From assembly GCA_905478245.1 (NCBI GenBank), contig CAJQHT010000010.1, positions 1 to 42,472 of the forward strand: 42,472 nt of DNA. The letters are read 5' to 3'. This document shows positions 32,482 to 42,007 of the stretch, one piece after another. The notes below the pieces were generated by a model. That model searched no databases. It was not told the origin of the DNA and saw only the letters and a list, made by a program, of their open reading frames with translations. Both the position numbers and the translations under genes were made by a program. Numbering within the stretch: position 1 is the stretch's first letter; each line of letters starts with the position of its first letter. This stretch comes from an uncultured Rickettsiales bacterium (lineage in GTDB: Bacteria; Pseudomonadota; Alphaproteobacteria; Rickettsiales; UBA1997).

Positions 32482-35400
32482 ATGTCAAAAGGTAAAAAAA
32501 CAACAGAACAAAATCAAGAACGAGAAGCAAGATCTCCAGTGGCAACAACTCTGCCGCCGCATCTAGCATTTTTAGGCGAAGAAGGTCAAGCATTTGATGC
32601 TAAAGCTTTTATGGAACAAATATTAAATAATGAATTAAACAGATTTTCAGAAAAACAACAAGAAGTTGCTCGACAAATGATCAGGGCGTCTGAAAATAAC
32701 AATATGTTAGAAGTTTTACAAGATCTTCATGCATTATCAAATCAGGGTAATATTAACAATGGGGAATTAACATTAAATTTTCAAAATTTTTTGAATGATC
32801 AAATAGGTACTAGACAAGAAAAGCAAAATCAAGAACGAGAAAGACATGCCAAAGAAGAGAATAGTGATGATAAGTCTTTGGAGAGCGGCGATACTAAACA
32901 AGTTCAGGAAGTTAATTTTAGGGCTTATGATATTTTTGAGTTGAGTAACTCAGATATTTTAACGCAGTTACAATTTATTCAACAAGAGCTTAATAAGGAA
33001 GATTTGAGCACCCTAGATAAACAACGATTAATTTTTGAATATGAGCTGATCACATCTTCTCATCCAGAATTATTTCAAGTGCCAGAGAGAAGAACAAGGG
33101 GTGAAGATTTACCTGCTGCCAGGGCGGATTCAAAGGAGGAGGCTTTAAAGATTACTAATAGCGTAGGCTCAATTAACCCTAAGAACGCTACAGAAGTAGA
33201 AGCCTTAATAAATTCAGCTGACAATGAGGCAGAATATATCGTGCTAGATTATCAGAAAATTAAGAATAAGATAGCCGCAGAAGAAGTTTTTAGTTATGGT
33301 GAGACGATTCACCATGTAGAAGCTCAGACGCAACGCGTAAAAAGTATTGTTCGTGATGCCTTTAGAAAAATTACACAAGATACAATTACATCAGGAATCT
33401 CAAAAATACGTTCTGCAGCGAGAGTTGCTGATTTTTTTGAAAAAAATAAAAAATTATTAGATCAATTTTACCCAGATCCAGACGCAAAAAAAAGAATAAA
33501 AAAGAAAATAGGTAATATAAAAAATGAAACTGATGTTCATATAACAAAATATTTGGAATTGTTGTTGCATAAAGTTCAGTCAGAAGAAGAGTCTAGAAAA
33601 AATGACATTATCGCAAATATATTGTTATCAGAGAATAGTAATCAATTCCAAATAACAGCTTCCAGCCTTATTAATATGCATGAAAATAGCATTATTCCAG
33701 ATGATGATTTTAATTGCAGCAACGATTTAATAGAAAAGATTATTAATGAGTCTATAAAAAGAATTAGTAGCAATGAAGATAAGTCATATTTTATTCTTGG
33801 CTTTACTTTGCTGGCGCAAAGATTCTATTCTAATGATTCAGATCAAGTTTTTGTAAAAGAGTTATTAAAGAAAATTGAAGATTCACAGGTACTAAATATG
33901 GATAAAGAACATTTTAAAAAGTGCTTGGAAAGCTTAATGAGAAATTTTAAAAAGACAGAAGCTGAAGTTATTATAATAGAAAAAATATTACAAAATCTTG
34001 AGTTAAGTGAGATAGTAAAGTTTCAGTCAGAAAGTAACTCCTTAGTTTCAGAAATGTATGAAGGAACAGCGACCATTAACAGAAAGAAGCTTTTGAATAG
34101 CTTGATAACTGAATATATCGCCCAAAGGCAAATTAGAGAAATGCATCCATCTTTAAATGGGGCTATTGATAACGTGGTAAAAACATCAGAAGATCTGGCT
34201 TTAATAAGATATCAGGCGCAGATAGAATCCTATTTGCTAGCTGGTAAGCCTAATTTAGAATTATTAACTCAAATTGTAAAAAATGAACAATTTAGCGATG
34301 AAATTTTGATAAAAATTATTAAATCAGGTCATTGCGAAGAAGATATAAGTCGTTTAGATTTACAAAATAGAGTTAAATTCTTAGATTTACTGAGTCAAAT
34401 AGCTGCAGATCAAAATAAAATAGTTGACAATAATTTGTTTGACTTCTTTATAAAATCTGTTGCAGATGTTGAGCGGAATTCAAGTGCCTTAGGGGAGCTG
34501 GTTAAAAAAAGAACAAGCAAATTGACAGTTAATAGCAGATTGCTTGATTTGCTAGAAAAAGAAGAAGTTGAAAATGATTCCAAATTGCGCAATATAGAAA
34601 CACAAATAAAACAAGCGGAAGCTGAAAAGAAAAATGCTGAAAAACAATCAAAGGACTGGCAAGATGGAGGTGGAAATTTTCTCATAACGAAAAGGCGCTT
34701 AGCAGCAATTGAGAAAAAATCACAAGCAATTATAGAATTAGCAAAAAATATCAACAACTTACAAGATAATAAAAATGAATTAGTTGCTAAAAATGCAAAA
34801 ATGCAAGAAGCTTCGCTCAAAACTATCAAAGCTCTTAGCCAGAGCGCAGCGAGATTGAAGCAAGAAATCATAGCAGCCTCAGGGGTTGAGGGGCACAAAG
34901 CCCCAGGAGCTAAGGGTAGAGAAGATATTTACGCACAGATTAAAAAATTATTAATATCGGAACAGCAATATTTGGATGCTATTGTTGGTAACGTAGAAGT
35001 ATCGTTACAGACTTTGGGGTCCAAATTTCGCTTTACTCAAAAGATTACAGACGCTAAGAATGAAGATTCTAAGGTAGCGCAAGATTCACAAAGATCTTCA
35101 AATAAATCTTTTAATAGAAGGCTAGCTAGTTATATTGTTGCAAATCAAAACTCTTCTTCTGACGTTAATTTAGATGCGGTTCTATCTGGAGCGCTAAAGA
35201 ACGAATGCTTAGAAGCTAATCCTGACCAAGAACTAATTTCAATCTTAATTTCTAGGATCAAGGAATTTCCTGCGCTTTATTTTCAAGGCCAAGGTTCTGT
35301 AATTAGCGATATAATATCTAAAATAAGAAGAGTTGAAGATCTGGATTTATTGAGGAGTGTCGTAATAAGTAGTGAGACTAAACAAAGACAAGCTGGTGGT

Positions 35401-37650
35401 CTACAAATAGTTGGCCATTTGGTTCAGGGGTCTCAACTTGAAGATTCAAAATCAAAAAAACCAGAGATTAATTTTAAAGAATTTATTAGCGCCATAAATG
35501 AAAGAATAATAAAAATCACAGAAGCAAGAGATAGATCGGCAAGTGATAGTGGTGATGAAAAGAATGTCGAGGGTGGTGCCTCTGATTTAGCAAGAACTAC
35601 TTCTTTTAGGGTTCCTGGATCTCCTAGTTCTGTTGGCCAAAAATTTGCTACAAATAAAGGTCATAAAAGAAATTTGACTATGGCTACTTTGGGTGATTTA
35701 GCAAGAAGCCCTGGTAAGATGTTTTTCAAAAATAAATTAAAAATAAATCTTGATGGAGTTAAATCGATAGAGTCTTTTAATCTTTCTGATATATTGGATC
35801 AATTACCCGAAGTTCATAATCTTAATAAAGAAACGACTAAGACTATAATTAGCCATATTAAGACAGCCTATGAATATATGGGTCAAGGGGAAGGTCTTAA
35901 CAGGGCTAAAAAAGAAGAAATAACAAATAGCATCAAGGAAATTGCGCTTCAAATGAAGAAAAAGGATTCAGGTATATTAAATAATCAAAATTCTGAATTA
36001 TTGCGTGATTTATTATTATTAAACCCTTCTTTAAAGCCAAGTCAGAAAATAGAAATTCTACAAATATTCTCGCCAAGTCTATTGCTTGATCATAATAAAA
36101 TTTTAGAATATTTAGCTGAATGCAAGACTGATCAAGAAAAATATCAATCATTAACACAGATATTTTCATTGCTGGAAAAAGATAGAGGTGATGTCGACAA
36201 AGATCATATTTTATCTTTTATGTCTTATTATTTAAGTGAAAACCCTTGTGTTGCCTCTTTATATAATTTAAAATTATTAAAGCAATTACATAATGTTGAT
36301 ATATCATTAATGAAAGAGGGGAGTTTTGAATCATTTTATAAAACTTTATTTGACCAGCTGCCAGTTTTTCAAGTGCCAGCGTGTATAGGGGATATGGCTA
36401 GCAGCCAAGAAGGCAATATTTTTCATAGAATGTTAAAGATATACAAAATTAAGAGCATTTTAAAACATTCTATACAGGACTCAGATACTATTGTCGGATC
36501 AGATAAAAAGCTTTTAACGGAAACATTAAATTCAATAGACGATAAAATTAGAAATGAAGCCATAAATAGCATTGTAATAGGCGGAATGAATAGAGATCCA
36601 GCAGATAGTGTGTTAAGAACTATTGAAATAGCTAATATGAAAAAGGCGGATTATATACATGACCAGCTATTAACAGAATCAGATAAAAATATCTTGTCTG
36701 TTTTTTTGCTTGGTAAAGGAACTTTGAGTCCAACTATAACTAGCGAAGAGAATATTAGCAAACCTGTAACAAAGCTCTTTATAGATCAAGTTGTCAAAGA
36801 ATTTTCGTTAGAAAATCCATTATTTATAATATCGGCAATTAATTTATTGACAAGTAACTCAATATCTAAGTCCAATTATCAAGAATTATATGATTATTTT
36901 ATTTCTGAAGATGCTACAGGACAAGCAAACATCCATAGCAGAAAAAGAGAAGATTTTCAAAATGAACTTAAAAAAATAACAAGCACAGAATTAAGTGATG
37001 TAGAAAAAACGAGCATTGATACATCATTAATTGTGTGTATTAATGAAATTATTGTATTATTGATAAACACTCGGGAGCGCTTTTTGACAGATAATGAAAT
37101 CACTACTAATAATGCTGATAACCCTTTTTCTTTTGATAGTAAGTTTCTTAATGAGTTAACAAATTTAGCAAATCAACAAAGATTATCAAGAAGAGAAGAT
37201 TCAAAAGCAACTCCGGTTGCTGATATGTCGTCTATAACTTTAGGGTCGCAAGATGCTAAAGAGACAGATCGTCCAGTCGCTGCAGAAAATATTACTGATG
37301 TAGCAGCTCAGAGTCAAGAAGGTGAAATACTAGTGGATAGTAAAGTAGAAACTGTCACACCAACTCCTTCTGAGCCTGAATCTGCTTCTGAATTTGGAGC
37401 AAATCGACAAAACAGAGGCCCTGAGGCAGCAAATAGCTTAAATTTTGGTGAATTTTTTTCTAGGTCAGCGCCAGTGCCAGATAGTAAAGTAGAAACGGTA
37501 GCCGAGACAGAAGCCCCTGGTCCAGAAATTGAAGGTGCAGAAGTTTTTGATTTTAACAATCTTCCTGGTAGAGGTAGGAGTTCTACAGTTAGTAGCCGTT
37601 CTAACCAAGATAGCGGAAGTAATCCTCGTGGAGGCGGAGGTAGGAGTTAA
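32482..37650 (+). CDS. Giant 1722-residue protein of unknown function
   Basis: I do not recognise this protein. It is hydrophilic throughout, with no signal peptide and no membrane segment. Residues 1-45 are polar, 110-150 are rich in Glu/Arg/Lys, and 150-680 look helical. Residues about 688-800 form a likely coiled coil (IETQIKQAEAEKKNAEKQSK). Residues about 1037-1090 are a basic low-complexity linker (TTSFRVPGSPSSVGQKF). A second helical region runs from 1090 to about 1600. The C-terminal tail (1600-1722) is low complexity with two copies of DSKVETV (residues about 1619 and 1667, 48 apart) and ends GSNPRGGGGRS. It has its own strong promoter and sits alone between the metal operon and trpF. 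Codon use and AT content look like the neighbours. A scaffold, structural protein or secreted effector are all possible; no catalytic motif is visible. Confidence 0.9.
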   Translation: MSKGKKTTEQNQEREARSPVATTLPPHLAFLGEEGQAFDAKAFMEQILNNELNRFSEKQQEVARQMIRASENNNMLEVLQDLHALSNQGNINNGELTLNFQNFLNDQIGTRQEKQNQERERHAKEENSDDKSLESGDTKQVQEVNFRAYDIFELSNSDILTQLQFIQQELNKEDLSTLDKQRLIFEYELITSSHPELFQVPERRTRGEDLPAARADSKEEALKITNSVGSINPKNATEVEALINSADNEAEYIVLDYQKIKNKIAAEEVFSYGETIHHVEAQTQRVKSIVRDAFRKITQDTITSGISKIRSAARVADFFEKNKKLLDQFYPDPDAKKRIKKKIGNIKNETDVHITKYLELLLHKVQSEEESRKNDIIANILLSENSNQFQITASSLINMHENSIIPDDDFNCSNDLIEKIINESIKRISSNEDKSYFILGFTLLAQRFYSNDSDQVFVKELLKKIEDSQVLNMDKEHFKKCLESLMRNFKKTEAEVIIIEKILQNLELSEIVKFQSESNSLVSEMYEGTATINRKKLLNSLITEYIAQRQIREMHPSLNGAIDNVVKTSEDLALIRYQAQIESYLLAGKPNLELLTQIVKNEQFSDEILIKIIKSGHCEEDISRLDLQNRVKFLDLLSQIAADQNKIVDNNLFDFFIKSVADVERNSSALGELVKKRTSKLTVNSRLLDLLEKEEVENDSKLRNIETQIKQAEAEKKNAEKQSKDWQDGGGNFLITKRRLAAIEKKSQAIIELAKNINNLQDNKNELVAKNAKMQEASLKTIKALSQSAARLKQEIIAASGVEGHKAPGAKGREDIYAQIKKLLISEQQYLDAIVGNVEVSLQTLGSKFRFTQKITDAKNEDSKVAQDSQRSSNKSFNRRLASYIVANQNSSSDVNLDAVLSGALKNECLEANPDQELISILISRIKEFPALYFQGQGSVISDIISKIRRVEDLDLLRSVVISSETKQRQAGGLQIVGHLVQGSQLEDSKSKKPEINFKEFISAINERIIKITEARDRSASDSGDEKNVEGGASDLARTTSFRVPGSPSSVGQKFATNKGHKRNLTMATLGDLARSPGKMFFKNKLKINLDGVKSIESFNLSDILDQLPEVHNLNKETTKTIISHIKTAYEYMGQGEGLNRAKKEEITNSIKEIALQMKKKDSGILNNQNSELLRDLLLLNPSLKPSQKIEILQIFSPSLLLDHNKILEYLAECKTDQEKYQSLTQIFSLLEKDRGDVDKDHILSFMSYYLSENPCVASLYNLKLLKQLHNVDISLMKEGSFESFYKTLFDQLPVFQVPACIGDMASSQEGNIFHRMLKIYKIKSILKHSIQDSDTIVGSDKKLLTETLNSIDDKIRNEAINSIVIGGMNRDPADSVLRTIEIANMKKADYIHDQLLTESDKNILSVFLLGKGTLSPTITSEENISKPVTKLFIDQVVKEFSLENPLFIISAINLLTSNSISKSNYQELYDYFISEDATGQANIHSRKREDFQNELKKITSTELSDVEKTSIDTSLIVCINEIIVLLINTRERFLTDNEITTNNADNPFSFDSKFLNELTNLANQQRLSRREDSKATPVADMSSITLGSQDAKETDRPVAAENITDVAAQSQEGEILVDSKVETVTPTPSEPESASEFGANRQNRGPEAANSLNFGEFFSRSAPVPDSKVETVAETEAPGPEIEGAEVFDFNNLPGRGRSSTVSSRSNQDSGSNPRGGGGRS

Positions 37651-37765
37651 TATCATTTTATAACTTACTAACTTATAAATGAGTTAAATTCTAGATATTT
37701 TTATAGTAAAATTATTAAAAAACGAGCGCAATATGATCATATCGTACGAAGCTTTTTTGATTCTA
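37651..37765 (+). repeat. Palindromic element core between convergent genes
   Basis: AACTTATAAATGAGTTAAAT, then ATTAAAAAACGAGCGCAATA, then TGATCATATCGTACGAAGCT and TTTTTTGATT follow the core of types B and C, with ATATGATCATAT at the centre. It fills the gap between the giant gene and trpF and reaches the trpF stop codon at 37763. Confidence 0.65.
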
Positions 37766-38407
37766 GGCAAAAAGTCTCATAAAATCTTTTATAGCTTTTT
37801 TTGATTTCTGGCCGCGCTCTTCTTCTAAAGCTGAAGAAAGGTCAATCATTTTAGCATTAGTTTGTTTTAGAGCTTGAGCTAGATTATTTTTGTTGATTCC
37901 GCCTGATAAAAACCAATCTATCTGAATGTTTAGTTTATTTAAGATGTTCCAGTCAAAAGATTTTCCGCTGCCACCTTGATTTATATCATCCCTGTAATCA
38001 AAAAGAAAATAATGGCAATATTCTTCAAATTCAGCAATATTTTTTAAATCCCCAGCACCTGAAATGCTAAAGGCTTTGATTATAGGTAGTTGAAATTTAT
38101 TTTTTATTTCCCTGACTCTACTTAAACTTTCTTCACCATGTAGTTGCAGTAAATCAGGTTTTAGCAAATTTATAATTTGCGCTATTTTGCCGTCACTTTC
38201 ATTAACGATAACAGCAACTTTTTTAATTTCTTTTGGAATATCTTGAGTGATGTGTGAGATGTTTTTTAAATCAACGTCTCTGGAGGATTTTGCATAAAAG
38301 ACAAAGCCTATAAAATCTATGTTAAATTCACAGGCAAAATCTATATTCTCTTTGTCTTTGAAGCCGCAAAGCTTAATTTTAACTCTCTTATTCGAGATTA
38401 TGGCCAT
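37763..38407 (-). CDS. trpF: Phosphoribosylanthranilate isomerase
   Basis: TrpF opens the ring of phosphoribosylanthranilate in tryptophan synthesis. The 214-residue TIM barrel has the catalytic Cys in KIKLCGFKDKENI (about 10-22), GFVFYAKSSRDV with the SxR motif, QLHGEES (about 93-99), the second catalytic Asp in LFDYRDD (about 135) and IDLSSALEEERGQKS near 190, where DxSSxxE and GxK are expected. Phosphate-binding loops are present (FLSGGINKNN). trpB and trpA, its usual neighbours, are absent. A hairpin with a T-run lies just upstream of the start. Confidence 0.93.
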   Translation of the reverse strand: MAIISNKRVKIKLCGFKDKENIDFACEFNIDFIGFVFYAKSSRDVDLKNISHITQDIPKEIKKVAVIVNESDGKIAQIINLLKPDLLQLHGEESLSRVREIKNKFQLPIIKAFSISGAGDLKNIAEFEEYCHYFLFDYRDDINQGGSGKSFDWNILNKLNIQIDWFLSGGINKNNLAQALKQTNAKMIDLSSALEEERGQKSKKAIKDFMRLFA

Positions 38408-38411
38408 AATA

Positions 38412-38447
38412 TTTTAAAAATTGTGGCTAATTAATTAAAATTAGCCA
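38412..38447 (-). terminator. Intrinsic terminator between ybaB and trpF
   Basis: A perfect 9-bp stem (TGGCTAATT/AATTAGCCA) with a 6-base loop is followed on the minus strand by CAATTTTTAA. It comes after the ybaB stop codon and 17 bp before the trpF start. Confidence 0.65.
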
Positions 38448-38460
38448 TTATATTTGGTCA

Positions 38461-38775
38461 TTACATTTTAAAGCCAGGAGGTAATGGCATGCCACCAGTA
38501 GCATCTTTAATAGAATTTGAACTTTCTTCGTCAACTTTATTTTTAGCATTATTGAAAGCGGCAACCAATAGATCTTCTAAGATTTCTTTCTCGTCCTTTT
38601 CTATTAAAGATGGATCAACTGCACATTTTTTAACAATCCCATCGCCGGACATTGTAATTTTTACCATTCCGCCACCAGACTCACCTTCGTGAATAGTTTT
38701 TGCTAAATTTTCCTGGGCTTGCTGCATCTTTTTTTGCATTTCTTGAGCCTGCTTCATTAATCCTTGAATATCCAT
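38461..38775 (-). CDS. ybaB: YbaB/EbfC nucleoid-associated protein
   Basis: The 104-residue YbaB/EbfC family protein is a small DNA-binding dimer. Typical features are the N-terminal amphipathic helix IQGLMKQAQEMQKKMQQAQE (residues 3-22), the central GMVKITMSGDG with VKKCAVDPSLI, and the C-terminal PLPPGFKM tail. In many bacteria it sits between dnaX and recR; here it is not. A weak promoter-like TTGACA lies at 38931-38936 on the same strand. Confidence 0.93.
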   Translation of the reverse strand: MDIQGLMKQAQEMQKKMQQAQENLAKTIHEGESGGGMVKITMSGDGIVKKCAVDPSLIEKDEKEILEDLLVAAFNNAKNKVDEESSNSIKDATGGMPLPPGFKM

Positions 38776-38819
38776 AATTATTTTAATTGAGTTAATATTT
38801 ATAAAGCTAATAACGTTTC

Positions 38820-38900
38820 CTGTCTTTAAAATTGGCTAAAATCTAACTTGATAATTTTTTGAAAAAATATCTTACAAGACGGGCCATTTAAAACGGGATT
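38820..38900 (-). repeat. Degraded palindromic element upstream of ybaB
   Basis: GTCTTTAAAATTGGCTAAAA, then TTTTTTGAAAAAATATCTTA resembles the type D element at 16790-16860. Its right end is diverged. Confidence 0.45.
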
Positions 38901-38943
38901 TGGATAGATTTTGAGTTAAATTGGTCAATTTGTCAAGTTCTAT

Positions 38944-39507
38944 TTATAAAAACAAGCAATCTATTTTTAGGTTTAAATTAATATTCTTTGAAACCCAGCT
39001 TGCATCAGGATCAGAAGATGTGCCAATATCAAAATCAAGGCGATTAATTGAGCTTGTAGCTTCAAGAATGGCCTGATTATTAATTTGCTTTATTTTTCCG
39101 GAGAAGTTATGTGCCAATTTTATATTTCTAATTGTTAAGTATCCTTCTATATCATAATAATCTTCTTTTATTTTACTAATTTTGGAGGTTTCATAGGTGG
39201 CTTCAGGATATTTGTCAGTATTAAACCAGTCTTGTTTTTTTAAAGTATAATTATATTCCTTGCTCTTAGTCTTTGCTGATTTTGTTTTTATTTCTATTTT
39301 TGCTTGAGATTCTTTTATATTATCAAAATCAAAATCTATTTTTCCTATGAATTTTGTAAATCTACCTTTGAAAATATTGCCAGCATGAGATCCTATAAAT
39401 TCTATATAACTATTTTCTTGATTTATTTGACAATCATTAGCTTTGGCATCGATGATTATGGTGCTAAATAGTAAAAATAGATAATATTTTAAGCTATTTT
39501 TCTTCAT
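38944..39507 (-). CDS. YceI-family periplasmic protein
   Basis: The 187-residue protein has a signal peptide (cleavage near DAKA, residue 23) and the YceI lipocalin-like barrel: CQINQENSYIEFIGSHAGN, FTKFIGKIDFDFDN, KKQDWFNTDKYPEATYETS and a C-terminal RLDFDIGTSSDPDASW. YceI proteins bind long isoprenoid (polyprenyl) molecules. It is the last gene of a three-gene operon with cytochrome b561 and another YceI gene, 10 bp after the cytochrome gene. Confidence 0.9.
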   Translation of the reverse strand: MKKNSLKYYLFLLFSTIIIDAKANDCQINQENSYIEFIGSHAGNIFKGRFTKFIGKIDFDFDNIKESQAKIEIKTKSAKTKSKEYNYTLKKQDWFNTDKYPEATYETSKISKIKEDYYDIEGYLTIRNIKLAHNFSGKIKQINNQAILEATSSINRLDFDIGTSSDPDASWVSKNINLNLKIDCLFL

Positions 39508-39517
39508 AGTGGAATTC

Positions 39518-40078
39518 TTACGGTAAAATCCTGTTGATTAATTTATCTTTACTAATAAATTGATGTTTTAAAGCTGCAAATATATGTAAAATAAGCAATA
39601 AGAGCATTAATTTGGCCATAATGGCATGTGCAGCGCTAAATATTTTATTTAACTCGGCCTTATTGCTATATTCTGCTAAAAAAGAAATTTGCGGCCACTC
39701 AAATAAGCCAAAAAACATTGTGGCAATATTATAAGAACTGCTTGAAATCATGCACCACCCCGCTAATGGCACTGCAATCATAAAGAAGTATAATGTTATA
39801 TGGGCGCTATTTGCTAAAATGACCTCTAATTTAGACATGCTATTTGGCATTTTAGGTGGCTTATGAGAGAATCTCCAAATTAAACGAAATATACTCAAGA
39901 TCAAAATCAGAAGCCCTGCAGATTTATGGTGTTGATAAAAATTATAGGCAAGATCTTTGCTGTTGGTTGATTTTATGGCATCAACCATCCACATGCCAGA
40001 GGCAAGCTGAAAGATTATTGCAATTGCAATTAGCCAATGCAGAATAATAGCAATTTTATTATATTTTTTAACAATCAT
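39518..40078 (-). CDS. Cytochrome b561 family membrane protein
   Basis: The 186-residue protein has four to five helices and the haem-ligand His of the bacterial b561 (YodB/CybB) family: ALHWLIA-type LHWLIAIAI near residue 13, YQHHKSAGLLILI near 49, and LLILHIFAALKHQF near 160. It starts directly at the stop codon of the upstream YceI lipoprotein gene. The b561-YceI pairing is common and suggests electron transfer involving a quinone or isoprenoid ligand. Confidence 0.9.
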   Translation of the reverse strand: MIVKKYNKIAIILHWLIAIAIIFQLASGMWMVDAIKSTNSKDLAYNFYQHHKSAGLLILILSIFRLIWRFSHKPPKMPNSMSKLEVILANSAHITLYFFMIAVPLAGWCMISSSSYNIATMFFGLFEWPQISFLAEYSNKAELNKIFSAAHAIMAKLMLLLLILHIFAALKHQFISKDKLINRILP

Positions 40079-40696
40079 TTATGATTTATGAAATTCTGTT
40101 TCTATGATAATTTCTACCTCATCGCTAATTGAGGGGATAAGAGCGCCAAAACCCCAGTCATTTCTGTTTATTTTTGCTTTTGCAGAAAATCCAAGAGCTG
40201 GAAGTCCGACATATGGTTTATTTTTATAGGCTTTATTAAATTCTGCTTTTAATTTTATTTCCTTGGTGATGCCAAGCATTGTTAAATTTCCAGTAATTAT
40301 GGCTTTCTTTAATCCTGACCTAGTTATCTTTGTTGATTGAAAGCTAATTTTAGGAAATTCCTTAGCATTAAGCCAATTTTCATTATATGCTAAAAATTTA
40401 TCAAAATCTTTCTTTTCTGGAAAAGGAAAATCTGTTTTAATGGAATTTGCACTAATGCTAGCTGTTAAAATGCTTTTAGTGGGGTTGATATTATTGAAAT
40501 CTAATTCTGCATCAAACTTGGTGAATCTGGCAGTATAGTTAGACATTCCTAAATGTTTAACCCTAAAAATAACACTACTATGAGCTTTATCCAGCTTGTA
40601 TTTTCCTGAAGGTATATCGTTTAAATCTTTTTTCAAAGAAATACAAGAGGTAAGTAATAATAATAGCAATAAATTGGAAATTATATTTCTTGTCAT
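40079..40696 (-). CDS. YceI-family lipoprotein
   Basis: The 205-residue protein has a lipoprotein signal (LLLLLLTSC; the lipobox Cys is residue 18) and a YceI barrel: KYKLDKAHSSVIFRVKHLGM, SNYTARFTKFDAELDF and the C-terminal GFSAKAKINRNDWGFGALIP. It is the first gene of the operon with cytochrome b561 and a second, soluble YceI, so the cell has a membrane-anchored and a free form. Confidence 0.9.
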   Translation of the reverse strand: MTRNIISNLLLLLLLTSCISLKKDLNDIPSGKYKLDKAHSSVIFRVKHLGMSNYTARFTKFDAELDFNNINPTKSILTASISANSIKTDFPFPEKKDFDKFLAYNENWLNAKEFPKISFQSTKITRSGLKKAIITGNLTMLGITKEIKLKAEFNKAYKNKPYVGLPALGFSAKAKINRNDWGFGALIPSISDEVEIIIETEFHKS

Positions 40697-40758
40697 GATT
40701 TTGTTAAATAATTAATAAATTTAAAGATGAATTTTAGTATAAATTATTTTTAATAAAA

Positions 40759-41733
40759 CTAATTTCTTGAAAAAATTTCATATTTTAACATAAAATTTTT
40801 AGCTTTTCTGTATATGTCAGAATTATGACCAAGTAATAATGGTCTCATTTTATTACTATGTCCAAGATTGCTATTCTTAGCTTTAAATATTGCGATATTA
40901 AGTCCATATTCATCGATTCTTTTTATAAAATTTTCTATAGCAATATTTATGTTTTTAGCTTTAGGAGTTCCGTGAGGATTGGCCTGTAAAAAGTTGCCAA
41001 GCAATATAGCTTTAGGGATTTGTTTATGATTAACTATAATTTCAACAATTTGACGAAAATAGCGATCAAGCCTTTCTCCATCTTCACCCTCATCTTCCAG
41101 AAATAATATTTTATTATTGAAATATATTTGATGTTTTCCACCAAAATGCCCAGCCAGAACACTAAGGCAGCCACCGCAGATTTGACCATTAATATCCTTA
41201 TATTTATTTTCTGGACTTAAAAGCTCTAATTCATAGGTAAATATTTTCTTTTTCAAAAATATCATATCTTTCAATTCTTGCTGTGCCTCTTTTTCAATTT
41301 CATTTTTTGCTAATTGCAATAAAACTGGTCCACAAATTATATTCCAGCCCCAATTTCTTTGCATAAAATCTGATATTGAGACAATATCACTAAATCCTAT
41401 GAATAATTTATTTTGCTTTACTGGTTCCATTTCTTCTAGAAATGGTAGCAAATCTCCACTGCCATAGCCTCCCCTTGCGCACCATACTATCTTAGAATCG
41501 CTGCTTGTTAGGGCAGCTCTTAATTGCGCAAACCTATCTTTAGGGCTATTTAAGGGAAATTCATGTTTCTGATTTTCCCTGGCATGAATAAGTTTTTTTT
41601 CCAGGAATATTCTGGGCTTAAGATTGAGATATTTTTCGGCATAATTCTTAATTGCCAATATTTCACTTGTAGTACAGCTTGTTGCGGGAAAAACAATGTC
41701 AATAATGTCGCCTTTTTTGCAGCTCTTGAACAT
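40759..41733 (-). CDS. LD-carboxypeptidase, peptidase family S66
   Basis: The protein (about 324 residues from the chosen start) resembles the muramoyl-tetrapeptide LD-carboxypeptidases (LdcA) used in cell-wall recycling. It has SCKKGDIIDIVFPATS at the start, WCARGGYGSGDLLP (about 87-100), the nucleophile Ser in IGFSDIVSI (about 113-121), the catalytic Glu in FLEDEGED and His in LGHSNKMRPLLLG. I prefer the ATG at 41733 because the family normally begins just before the KKGD block; an in-frame ATG at 41796 would add 21 residues with no signal-peptide character. Some S66 proteins act on other peptides, such as microcin C. It is a single-gene unit. Confidence 0.85.
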   Translation of the reverse strand: MFKSCKKGDIIDIVFPATSCTTSEILAIKNYAEKYLNLKPRIFLEKKLIHARENQKHEFPLNSPKDRFAQLRAALTSSDSKIVWCARGGYGSGDLLPFLEEMEPVKQNKLFIGFSDIVSISDFMQRNWGWNIICGPVLLQLAKNEIEKEAQQELKDMIFLKKKIFTYELELLSPENKYKDINGQICGGCLSVLAGHFGGKHQIYFNNKILFLEDEGEDGERLDRYFRQIVEIIVNHKQIPKAILLGNFLQANPHGTPKAKNINIAIENFIKRIDEYGLNIAIFKAKNSNLGHSNKMRPLLLGHNSDIYRKAKNFMLKYEIFSRN

Positions 41734-41937
41734 AAAATATATATTTATACTAAACCCCTTGTCTAAATTGCAGATATGCGGCAAGCTTGTCTTCATTTAT
41801 CTTTTTTTGATTAAAATTTATAAAAAGCTTTGTTAAAATATAACTATTTTACAGCTCATTTTTGTAATTTTATCTAAAAAAGATCTTGCTCTATATTGCT
41901 CATTAAAGATGGACTTTAGTATTAGTTAAGATTGAAG

Positions 41938-41966
41938 TTGACTAATACCAATTGAATTTATAAAAT
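41938..41966 (+). promoter_or_regulatory. Promoter upstream of leuA
   Basis: TTGACT and TAAAAT separated by 17 bp, about 40 bp before the leuA start. A repeat right end (ATTAAAGATGGACTTTAGTAT) lies just upstream. Confidence 0.55.
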
Positions 41967-42007
41967 AGATTTTAATATTGAAAACTTTAAAATACCAGTA
42001 AAGAATA

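Noticed and set aside
34410-34898. Open frame of 162 codons antisense to the giant gene
   Set aside because: Its Ser/Phe/Leu-rich translation is what the complement of a Glu/Lys/Ala-rich coiled coil gives. The sense frame is much longer and has a promoter.
41734-41796. 21-residue N-terminal extension of the LD-carboxypeptidase
   Set aside because: It is not signal-peptide-like, precedes the conserved family start and has no clear ribosome binding site.
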